From a virus: a DNA stretch of 20,991 bases. The notes below the pieces were generated by a model. The model saw only the letters and a program-made list of their open reading frames with translations. It had not been told where the DNA came from and did not search any database. The position numbers were made by a program, and so were the translations under genes. The stretch is from IMG/VR virus record IMGVR_UViG_3300015360_000227, positions 1 through 20,991 of that record. The stretch is one strand, 5' to 3'. The first letter of the stretch is position 1, and every line of letters begins with the position of its first letter. Shown here piece by piece: positions 14,929-19,557 of the stretch.

Positions 14929-15187
14929 ATATGTCTTCTCCAGGGAGCGTTTTGAGTATTTTATCCTGCATGGTTCGTACCCGAATCCAGTTTCCATTGT
15001 TTTTTCGTTGCATTTCAATGAAAATCTTGCCAAAACCGTCATCTGATGTTCTAATAATGGCCATTTTCTCCGCTACCACTAACAATTCCTGAAAATCAAG
15101 GTGTCCGCGCTGGGCCATTTGATAAATAGTGAAGAGTTCTGGGCACGATTGGCTGAGGAGGGCTGCGAATTGTTCTTCGTTTGTCAT
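14909..15187 (-). CDS. Hypothetical protein between terminase nuclease and portal (92 aa)
   Basis: The product begins MTNEEQFAALLSQSCPELFTI, is helical in the first two thirds (QELLVVAEKMAIIRTSDDG) and ends with an acidic tail. No family is recognised. The ATG overlaps the nuclease stop by 4 nt (ATGA, 15184-15187), so it is translated with the terminase genes. By position it could be a packaging accessory factor, but the sequence does not show this. Confidence 0.7.
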   Translation of the reverse strand: MTNEEQFAALLSQSCPELFTIYQMAQRGHLDFQELLVVAEKMAIIRTSDDGFGKIFIEMQRKNNGNWIRVRTMQDKILKTLPGEDIFDNLST

Positions 15188-15867
15188 AAGCCTATGTGTG
15201 GGTCATGTTTTATTTGGGCACTCGCTTGTTTCAGGTAGGTGGAGAATGGTCCACTGCCAGCGCTGTTAAAACCAGAATACTCACGAGCATACTGATAGAG
15301 TTGCCAGGCACCAGCAAGAGCCATGACCAGGTCGTCGTGGGCCCCTTTTTCCGCTTGGGCTTTCCAGGAGGAGGACGTCTTAGCAATAACAAAAGAAAAA
15401 AGTTCCTCTATGGTTTGGCGGTCATAGATAGTGGCTATGCCCTTATCAACCATGTCCTTGAGGTCAGAGAGCATCTTAGGGCGCGTGGCAGTGTTCGTGT
15501 CCCACCCCAGCTTCTTTGATTCTTCGTTGTCCAGGTAGCGACCATAGGTGGGCATCATAAAAATATCAAACTTGTTTCTTCTGTTTAATGAGGCCAGCCG
15601 TTCCATTTCGAACACGCCACCGTTATTTCTTTCATAGGCAACCAGTGGTTTGATACCGGTGGTGTCATAAATCTTCTCAAGTACCGGAAAGAGTTCATTG
15701 GTCATGTCGGTGGCCATGCGCCTGGAGTGGAACACCAGAGGAACGTCTAAGCGTTGGCGAGATAAAAACTGCACGCAGGAATAGTCCTTGGCACCGGCAG
15801 AAGTGTCAGCAAAAACAAGGATGTGCTCCCCATCAGTGATGTTTCTGTATTGCCGCCAATCTTTCAT
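15184..15867 (-). CDS. terL: Terminase large subunit, nuclease part (separate gene)
   Basis: 227 residues corresponding to the RNase H-like C-terminal half of a TerL. D21 in ILVFADTSAGAKDYS is the first catalytic Asp with its following G-x-DY, E79 in LVAYERNNGG is the second acidic residue, and D178-D179 in GAHDDLVMALAGAW is the last. These bind two metal ions and cut concatemeric DNA into genome lengths. The ATPase half is not fused but encoded 227 nt upstream, with a GroES-like gene between. The start at 15867 leaves a short linker (MKDWRQYRNITDGEH) before the first strand, matching the normal hinge between TerL domains. There is no sign of a frameshift remnant. ATGA overlaps link it to both neighbours. 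Confidence 0.88.
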   Translation of the reverse strand: MKDWRQYRNITDGEHILVFADTSAGAKDYSCVQFLSRQRLDVPLVFHSRRMATDMTNELFPVLEKIYDTTGIKPLVAYERNNGGVFEMERLASLNRRNKFDIFMMPTYGRYLDNEESKKLGWDTNTATRPKMLSDLKDMVDKGIATIYDRQTIEELFSFVIAKTSSSWKAQAEKGAHDDLVMALAGAWQLYQYAREYSGFNSAGSGPFSTYLKQASAQIKHDPHIGL

Positions 15868-16094
15868 AATTGTGCGAGGAGTTCATCCTCTTTAATAACA
15901 ATGTAACTCACGCCAGCAATGGTGACACCGAGCAGAGCCTTGGAAGGGTTGTACACATAGGTACCTTTGGCTATGGCACCAAATACGAGCTCCCCCGTGG
16001 GTTCAGCACTATTGTCTCCGAGGAAAATACCATTAGCGGTGACCGATTCTGTCGAGGTGGGGATAAGAAACACATAGCCATTGAGAGGGTTCAT
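15864..16094 (-). CDS. GroES-like co-chaperonin (phage Cpn10), inside the terminase operon
   Basis: 76 residues: NGYVFLIPTSTESVTANGIFLGDN (5-28) matches the start of Cpn10 proteins, with NGIFL in the place of the GGIVL tip of the mobile loop that docks on GroEL. PTGELVFGAIAKGTYV (32-47) matches the turn and beta-barrel strand, and YIVIKEDELLAQL (64-76) the terminal strand (usual form y-x-I-hydrophobic-x-E-x-D-I-L-A). It is shorter than bacterial GroES (about 97). T4 gp31 is the known precedent for a phage co-chaperonin that replaces GroES for capsid protein folding. It shares ATGA overlaps with the ATPase gene upstream and the nuclease gene downstream. No Walker or nuclease residues are present, so it is not a piece of TerL. 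A small beta-barrel of another family is the alternative. Confidence 0.68.
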   Translation of the reverse strand: MNPLNGYVFLIPTSTESVTANGIFLGDNSAEPTGELVFGAIAKGTYVYNPSKALLGVTIAGVSYIVIKEDELLAQL

Positions 16095-16903
16095 ACCAGT
16101 TGGAATTTAATTGGTTTAAGAAGTTTCGCGTAATCAAGGTGCTTCCTTAAGGCGTCAACATCAAAGTAACAATCCCCAGAGGTGATAAAGGCAACTTCGG
16201 GAGAATCTGGATATTCTTGTTCATAGAGGCGACCCAGTTCACGGCGCTTGGAATCGAGGAACTCTTTCGAATAGAAATCCTTGGCATTGAAGAAGAGGGG
16301 GTTGAAATTATTGTCACCGCCCTTTGCCCCATCCCAGAGTGTCTTAAAAAGGTTGAAGCCATTGGCGGTGGTTTCAACAACAACATAGCCATCGGGGACA
16401 ACCGCTTGAAGGGCACCAGCCAAAAGTTTATCAAAGTCTTTATAAAAAGCAGCCTCCGAAAAATGAAGATTGGTGATAGTTTTGGAGCGCCCAAAGGAGT
16501 GTCGCCCAGCGGTACCGATGATGTAATGGGACCCAATAACCTGGTTGACGAGTTCACGACGGGAATTGTATTTCAAAAATTTGGAAGCATCTATCCCTTG
16601 GGAGGCGGCATAGTCCTCCACAAACTGCTTCACTCGGTCTAAGAGACCTTGAGCGTTCTCAGTGCTATCAGCAATGACGACAGAATAGGAATTATCCTTG
16701 AGGAGGAAATCCACAGCAAAACGAGCAAGAATAACAGAAGAAAAGCCTTGCTGGCGAGCTTTAAGAATAATGTCTCTGTCTGTCGCCCCCTTCTGATAGG
16801 CATCCTGGATGGGATTGAGGATAAAAGGCACTCGAACACCTTGTTTATTCACAATGGTAAACGTATCCTCTATAAATTTCTTATATCCAGCTTTCCAGGG
16901 CAT
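16091..16903 (-). CDS. terL: Terminase large subunit, ATPase part (separate gene)
   Basis: 270 residues equal to the N-terminal motor half of TerL. Adenine-binding Q33 lies in NPIQDAY. The Walker A variant is KARQQGFSS (48-56), of the RQxGxS type usual in terminases. Walker B is TNLHFSEAAF (144-153) with catalytic Glu150. The coupling motif is VVETTANG (175-182). The protein ends a few residues after GDCYFDVDALRKHLDYAKLL, the position where the nuclease domain would normally follow. It drives ATP-dependent DNA translocation into the procapsid through the portal. ATG at 16903 has no Shine-Dalgarno; a hairpin lies about 40 nt upstream. The downstream gene starts inside its stop codon. Confidence 0.9.
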   Translation of the reverse strand: MPWKAGYKKFIEDTFTIVNKQGVRVPFILNPIQDAYQKGATDRDIILKARQQGFSSVILARFAVDFLLKDNSYSVVIADSTENAQGLLDRVKQFVEDYAASQGIDASKFLKYNSRRELVNQVIGSHYIIGTAGRHSFGRSKTITNLHFSEAAFYKDFDKLLAGALQAVVPDGYVVVETTANGFNLFKTLWDGAKGGDNNFNPLFFNAKDFYSKEFLDSKRRELGRLYEQEYPDSPEVAFITSGDCYFDVDALRKHLDYAKLLKPIKFQLV

Positions 16904-16942
16904 ATAACAAAAAGAATGATTACGCGAAACGCTTCCACTCTA

Positions 16943-16974
16943 TGAGGGGACCCAATTAACAATCCTCCCCCTCA
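16943..16974 (-). promoter_or_regulatory. Hairpin in the leader of the terminase ATPase gene
   Basis: TGAGGGGA (16943-16950) can pair with TCCCCCTCA (16966-16974) with one bulged C and a 15-nt loop. In the minus-strand mRNA it sits about 40 nt before the ATG and has no T-tract, so it is not a terminator. It carries CUCAUAG, complementary to CUAUGAG in the plus-strand RNA at 17055-17169. Confidence 0.35.
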
Positions 16975-17019
16975 ACAACTATATCCGGCTTTATTGATTC
17001 CTCTTCCATAAATAAATAC

Positions 17020-17048
17020 TTGACAAGGTTTATGATAGACGTTACACT
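17020..17048 (+). promoter_or_regulatory. Plus-strand promoter between terL and terS
   Basis: TTGACA (17020-17025), 17-nt spacer, TACACT (17043-17048). The same -35 and -10 boxes and a similar GGTT/TAT spacer start occur in the plus-strand promoter at 17836-17865. It points away from terL and into a stretch with no credible gene, ending at a terminator 94 nt further on. Confidence 0.65.
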
Positions 17049-17054
17049 TGCGTG

Positions 17055-17169
17055 TGGGATGGCACTTAATACGACAGTCCCCTATGAGACGTTTGAAACA
17101 GTTCCATATACCAGTCCACGTCAAAAGAATATAACACAGATAACACACAAAAGCAAATGTGTGTTTTTT
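17055..17169 (+). ncRNA. Candidate small RNA (about 115 nt), antisense within the terminase operon
   Basis: Bounded by the promoter at 17020-17048 and the terminator at 17142-17169. The 5' end GTGGGATGG (17054-17062) can pair with CCAGTCCAC (17111-17119), about 9 positions with one mismatch and one G-U, closing an inner loop. The inner part holds three CAGTCC-like repeats (17074, 17099 and 17112 regions). If terS and terL are transcribed together, this RNA is complementary to their intercistronic mRNA. A 38-codon frame from ATG 17059 exists, but its stop (17173-17175) lies beyond the terminator, so coding is less likely. Function is unknown; regulation of terminase expression or a packaging-related RNA are possibilities only. 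Confidence 0.45.
17142..17169 (+). terminator. Plus-strand intrinsic terminator
   Basis: AACACACA (17142-17149) pairs with TGTGTGTT (17158-17165) around an 8-nt A-rich loop, followed by a T-run (T 17164-17169). The stem is A-T/G-C mixed and of moderate strength. It closes the transcript started at about 17055. Confidence 0.6.
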
Positions 17170-17239
17170 ATATAAAAAAATAGTGAAGGAGAAAAAGGAA
17201 GGTTGCACTGTGTAAGTACTATATATAGAGTCTCATTAC

Positions 17240-17275
17240 GGGGGTAGACAGTATCTTATTTACCCCCTCCCCCCC
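17240..17275. repeat. G/C-tract inverted repeat in the terS-terL gap
   Basis: GGGGGTA (17240-17246) and TACCCCC (17261-17267) form a perfect 7-bp inverted repeat with a 14-nt loop, followed by a run of seven C at 17269-17275. Such strand-biased G/C tracts stand out in the AT-rich gap (16904-17386), which otherwise holds no gene. A packaging (cos or pac) site is a possible role given the terS location. Confidence 0.5.
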
Positions 17276-17325
17276 GTCTTTACGTCTGATAATACTCCTT
17301 ATGGGACATGTGTGACCATATAAAA

Positions 17326-17370
17326 ATAGGCACACGTATGCCTATATAATATAGGTACATATGCGCCTAT
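17326..17370. repeat. Two tandem 20-bp palindromes, 25-bp period, next to terS
   Basis: Unit 1 (17326-17345) is ATAGGCA-CACGTA-TGCCTAT, symmetric at 9 of 10 base pairs. Unit 2 (17351-17370) is ATAGG-N10-CCTAT with CATATG in the centre, symmetric at 8 of 10. The joint CCTATATAATATAGG (17341-17355) is itself a perfect inverted repeat. A third CCTAT follows at 17386-17390. The spacing suggests binding of a dimeric protein to two sites. The place, directly after the terS stop, suits either an operator or a small-terminase binding site. Confidence 0.55.
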
Positions 17371-17386
17371 TATACGTTAGATAAGC

Positions 17387-17818
17387 CTATAAGTCGTATC
17401 CCTTTCGCGTCTCTTTTATCGTGTGAGAGAGGTTGACGTTGACTTGTTTCAAATGTCCTTTCGTTTTGAGTGCTAAAGTAATGAAACCAAGCTTCTTTCC
17501 TTCCGTTAGTGAGTTTTCTATTCCACTCTTCAATTCTTCCATTAAATATCCATCCGTCAAGCCTATAGTATCCATTATCTCCACCAGTACATTCTTCACG
17601 TGTGGTTTTGCTAACGTTGCAACGCCCAATCCTCTCTTTCCTTCTTCGCTTTTGTTTGAGGCATACGCTTGACGTCCTGCTTCGCTTTTGTTTCCTGTTA
17701 TGGCGTACACTTGTACTGTTTTTGCTTGTTTTGCCGTCAATTCTTTTCCGTTCTTTTCCAGTGATATTCTTTGTATTTCCTCAATGGTCACGGCCTTTCC
17801 TATTGGTTGCGGTTTCAT
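17387..17818 (-). CDS. terS: Terminase small subunit
   Basis: The start is placed at ATG 17818 (143 residues, MKPQPIGKAVTIEEI). The frame extends 19 codons further upstream but through promoter sequence. Residues 27-52, ELTAKQAKTVQVYAITGNKS then EAGRQAY, match the N-terminal helix-turn-helix of small terminases (L-T-x-K-Q-x-x-F-V-x-x-Y-x-x-x-G-N-x-x-x-A). AKPHVKNVLVEIMDTIGL (about 70-87) and ELKSGIENSL fit the following helices. TerS recognises the packaging site and loads TerL. A duplicated N-K-S-E segment 12 residues apart matches a 14-bp DNA repeat. The leader has no Shine-Dalgarno; the ATG is preceded by TATAATACT, as in the divergent transglycosylase gene. The gene is separated from terL by 483 nt, unusually far. 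Confidence 0.82.
   Translation of the reverse strand: MKPQPIGKAVTIEEIQRISLEKNGKELTAKQAKTVQVYAITGNKSEAGRQAYASNKSEEGKRGLGVATLAKPHVKNVLVEIMDTIGLTDGYLMEELKSGIENSLTEGKKLGFITLALKTKGHLKQVNVNLSHTIKETRKGYDL
17644..17693. repeat. 14-bp direct repeat inside terS
   Basis: CTTCGCTTTTGTTT occurs at 17644-17657 and again at 17680-17693, 36 bp (12 codons) apart and in frame. It encodes N-K-S-E twice in the DNA-binding region of TerS. It may be a local duplication or a recognition site; pac sites within terS are known in phages such as P22. Confidence 0.6.
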
Positions 17819-17835
17819 AGTATTATATAGAAAGC

Positions 17836-17865
17836 TTGACAGGTTATATAAAAATATGCTACACT
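17836..17865 (+). promoter_or_regulatory. Rightward promoter for the transglycosylase unit
   Basis: TTGACA (17836-17841), 18-nt spacer, TACACT (17860-17865). Transcription would start near 17872 and produce a leader of about 230 nt before ATG 18105. It lies almost exactly on top of the leftward terS promoter. Confidence 0.65.
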
Positions 17866-17870
17866 GTCTA
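17843..17870 (-). promoter_or_regulatory. Leftward promoter for terS, overlapping the rightward one
   Basis: Minus strand: TAGACA at 17870-17865, 16-nt spacer, TATAAC at 17848-17843. The transcript would start about 17836 and reach the terS ATG (17818) within about 20 nt. The TAGACA -35 is shared with the promoter at 10442-10470. RNA polymerase could not occupy both strands' promoters at the same time. Confidence 0.45.
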
Positions 17871-17871
17871 T

Positions 17872-18104
17872 ACAACTGAGCTACACGTGATACACGGTAG
17901 ACTGGTTGGCAGGTTTCAACACTTCGTGGTAAGCAGTAGATACATTCTCAATCTAGCTACTTTATACCACGAAACAAAGCACAACGCAAGCAAGCAATTG
18001 GTGGGCTATCGTTAGCAAGTTCTTGGCCAGTGCCAAGCGGTAGCCCTCTCTATTAATACACGGGTGACGGTTGATTGATACGCTATCAATCAAAATATAA
18101 TACT
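17872..18104 (+). ncRNA. Structured leader with four successive hairpins (5' UTR or RNA element)
   Basis: No gene is present. Hairpin 1, 17881-17900: CTAC/GTAG and CGTG/CACG with one bulged A and an ATA loop. Hairpin 2, 17923-17973: TTCGTGGTA/TACCACGAA enclosing TAGAT/ATCTA. Hairpin 3, 18003-18046: GGGCTATCG/CGGTAGCCC (one wobble) around a 10-nt bulge and a perfect CTTGGC-CAGT-GCCAAG stem-loop. Hairpin 4, 18071-18093. No stem is followed by a T-tract, so these are not terminators. The order resembles a regulatory leader or structured RNA rather than spacer DNA. I do not recognise a known riboswitch or ribozyme. Confidence 0.5.
18071..18093 (+). repeat. Perfect 10-bp inverted repeat before the transglycosylase start
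   Basis: TTGATTGATA (18071-18080), CGC, TATCAATCAA (18084-18093). As DNA it is an operator-like palindrome; as RNA it is a stable hairpin ending 11 nt before the ATG, close enough to affect initiation. Confidence 0.7.
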
Positions 18105-18563
18105 ATGTTCGTCAAAACAAAAATAGCTATAGCACGGGGGAAGCTAGTCTGCGCCAAGCTGGTCCTGGTCTCTCTTGGTCTAGTAATAGGCGCCACAAGT
18201 ATGTACATCACTCTACAAGCGCCACAATACTGGAATACTAGCAACACTATAACATTCGAAAACAAACCGCTCACAATCGAAGCCAAGCCGTTAAAGGTCG
18301 AAACGGTGGAAGAAACAATCTCCCGAATGGTGGGAGAGCGTAAAATACTCCTAAAGGTGGCGCAATGTGAAAGTAATTTCTCACAATATGCTACCAATGG
18401 GCAGGGTTCAAGCGCAAAAGGAGTTTTCCAAATTCTCGACATGCACGGCCTCACACCGGAAGAGCGTTACAATGTCGCCACTTCTACGGCATGGGCTATA
18501 GCACAATACGACAAAAAAGGTCTCAAACCATGGCTAGCTAGTCAGCATTGCTGGTCTAAGTAA
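18105..18563 (+). CDS. Membrane-anchored lysozyme-like transglycosylase (candidate endolysin)
   Basis: 152 residues from ATG 18105; the frame could extend to a TTG at 18075, but that lies in a hairpin. A basic N-terminus is followed by one membrane segment (about 14-36, LVCAKLVLVSLGLVIGATSM), a periplasmic linker, and a lysozyme-fold domain from about residue 78. E89 in LKVAQCESNFSQ is the catalytic Glu, SSAKGVFQI (102-110) is the G-x-F/M-Q-I core, and YNVATSTAWAIAQYDKKGLKPW (122-143) is the helix-plus-PW end of the domain. Enzymes of this fold cleave the glycan strand of peptidoglycan. A non-cleaved anchor suggests a signal-anchor endolysin, though entry or host-wall remodelling are possible. 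No holin or spanin is evident nearby. The ATG follows TATAATACT, identical to terS. Confidence 0.82.
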   Translation: MFVKTKIAIARGKLVCAKLVLVSLGLVIGATSMYITLQAPQYWNTSNTITFENKPLTIEAKPLKVETVEETISRMVGERKILLKVAQCESNFSQYATNGQGSSAKGVFQILDMHGLTPEERYNVATSTAWAIAQYDKKGLKPWLASQHCWSK

Positions 18564-18576
18564 TAACCATATCACT

Positions 18577-18708
18577 ATGAAAAAACTCATTTTCGCATGG
18601 AAGGGGACGGCTAAAAGTTGGAAGGCAATTCAGAAATGCCTCGCAGATAAAAGCAAGCGAGAGCAGTTAAAAAACAGTGTAGCGGTAATTAATAAAATAA
18701 TACAATAA
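18577..18708 (+). CDS. Small basic helical protein (43 aa), hypothetical
   Basis: ATG at 18577 starts a 43-codon frame ending in TAA at 18706-18708, 1 nt before the next gene's ATG and 13 nt after the transglycosylase stop. The product begins MKKLIFAWKGTAKSWKAIQK and is a strongly basic, amphipathic helix with no clear membrane segment. Tight packing between two genes of the same strand is the main evidence that it is real. The start context (ATATCACTATG) resembles other starts here. Function unknown; a lysis-assisting peptide is only a guess from position. Confidence 0.6.
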   Translation: MKKLIFAWKGTAKSWKAIQKCLADKSKREQLKNSVAVINKIIQ

Positions 18709-18709
18709 T

Positions 18710-19138
18710 ATGCAAGACGAATACCAGAAGCAAGCAAAAGAATTTTTGAGCAATACAGGGACAGTTTTTTCAGTTATTGAAGCAGTACCACAAAAAAAAC
18801 CGCTTTGGGGAAAAGAGGGAAAAAAGCACGGTATGCACTACAGTGTAACCCTTGAGAATAAGCGTGGGAAGTATGTTTTTGATTATTGGGGCAGTATTGC
18901 TGATGCTGAAAAAATAAGATTTGGCGAGGGTAAAAAGGTTAAGCCGTCCGCCTATGACGTTTTGGCTTGTCTTTCTACTGATTATGATGATAACTTTGAT
19001 GATTTTTGCGATAGCTTTGGTTATTCTTCAGATAGCATAATGGCACTAGCTACTTTTGAAGCTGTAAAGCGTGAAGAGTTAGGCCTCAGGCGTATTTTTA
19101 CCAGTGAGGAAATGGAAAAACTTGCCGAAATCAATTAA
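18710..19138 (+). CDS. Conserved phage/mobile-element hypothetical protein (142 aa)
   Basis: The middle and end follow a pattern I associate with a widespread phage protein of unknown function: KPSAYDVLACLSTDYDDNFD (about 86-105) and DDFCDSFGYSSDSI, i.e. K-P-x-A-Y-D-V-L-x-C-L, then F-x-D-F-C-x-x-F-G-Y-x-x-D-S, followed by a helix and a Leu/Glu-rich end. The N-terminal part (YSVTLENKRGKYVFDYWGS) is a beta hairpin with aromatics. Length is typical for that family. It has no signal peptide and is probably cytoplasmic. It follows the small basic gene without a gap and is followed by a hairpin, ending the unit. Confidence 0.75.
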   Translation: MQDEYQKQAKEFLSNTGTVFSVIEAVPQKKPLWGKEGKKHGMHYSVTLENKRGKYVFDYWGSIADAEKIRFGEGKKVKPSAYDVLACLSTDYDDNFDDFCDSFGYSSDSIMALATFEAVKREELGLRRIFTSEEMEKLAEIN

Positions 19139-19153
19139 GTTGTAGCCTCTTAG

Positions 19154-19176
19154 AGCGTCCGAATGGGTCGGGCGCT
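19154..19176 (+). terminator. Candidate terminator after the 142-aa gene
   Basis: AGCGTCCGA (19154-19162) pairs with TCGGGCGCT (19168-19176), 9 bp with one G-U, 5-nt loop. Only TTAT follows, so termination may be weak. Confidence 0.45.
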
Positions 19177-19181
19177 TTATA

Positions 19182-19196
19182 GGGGATACAATCCCC
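19182..19196 (+). repeat. Short perfect hairpin GGGGAT-ACA-ATCCCC
   Basis: A 6-bp inverted repeat with a 3-nt loop directly after the preceding stem, 37 nt before the next ATG. It could be an operator or an RNA stem in the leader of the next gene. Confidence 0.45.
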
Positions 19197-19232
19197 GCAG
19201 TTTCTAGTGCTGTATTTTAACAATAAAATATC

Positions 19233-19547
19233 ATGAAAAAGTTTACTGGCGAGAGGTATATATATTTTTTGATGGCTTATTACGCTTGCAAAAATTCCCA
19301 CTCCGTGGAATACGTGCGCATCGGCGACGATAACGGTTTTGTGGGGGGCGAAAAATTCCATCGGGTTTTTTCGCTTAAAGAGTATAAAGGGAGAACGATA
19401 CTCACTGAAACGAAAAATAGCAGGGCTTTTGCATCATTCTCGCGTTATATCCAAGTAATAGAGCCAAGTACAAAAAGCGGCCTTCCCTCATTCTTTGAAT
19501 ATATCAACGAAAGCGGGGAAAACGGTTTCAAGGTATGGAGCCATTAA
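19233..19547 (+). CDS. Hypothetical protein (104 aa)
   Basis: The product begins MKKFTGERYIYFLMAYYACK and is mixed alpha/beta with many aromatic residues and a basic C-terminal half. No domain, signal peptide or metal motif is recognised. Its short hydrophobic stretch (YIYFLMAYYAC, about 9-19) is too short and polar for a clear membrane helix. It lies 10 nt before the next gene on the same strand and is probably co-transcribed with it. A real gene is likely from spacing and absence of a competing frame. Confidence 0.6.
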   Translation: MKKFTGERYIYFLMAYYACKNSHSVEYVRIGDDNGFVGGEKFHRVFSLKEYKGRTILTETKNSRAFASFSRYIQVIEPSTKSGLPSFFEYINESGENGFKVWSH

Positions 19548-19557
19548 GAAAAAATAT

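Noticed and set aside
17067-17090. T7-like promoter start TAATACGAC
   Set aside because: Nine bases match the upstream part of the T7 consensus, but the melting and start region (TCACTATAGGG) does not. No phage RNA polymerase gene is in the window.
17059-17175. 38-codon plus-strand frame in the candidate small RNA
   Set aside because: The stop codon lies after the terminator T-tract, so the transcript would end before the stop. Kept only as an alternative to the non-coding reading.
16972-17208. 78-codon minus-strand frame in the terS-terL gap
   Set aside because: Composition is Cys/Phe/Tyr-rich and unlike a folded protein, it runs through promoter and terminator sequence of the other strand, and it has no start context or neighbour coupling.
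17819-17875. Longer TerS beginning at 17875
   Set aside because: The extra 19 residues are hydrophobic and unlike the family, and they would be encoded across both overlapping promoters. ATG 17818 gives the expected N-terminus.
17866-17892. tRNA-like D-arm on the minus strand (GTGTAGCTCAGTTGTATAG)
   Set aside because: Only the D-arm resembles a tRNA. There is no pairing acceptor stem, no T-arm (GGTTCGA) and no plausible anticodon stem downstream.
18075-18104. TTG start for the transglycosylase, 10 codons upstream
   Set aside because: The TTG lies inside the perfect 10-bp hairpin, and the ATG at 18105 has the same TATAATACT context as terS and gives a normal signal-anchor N-terminus.
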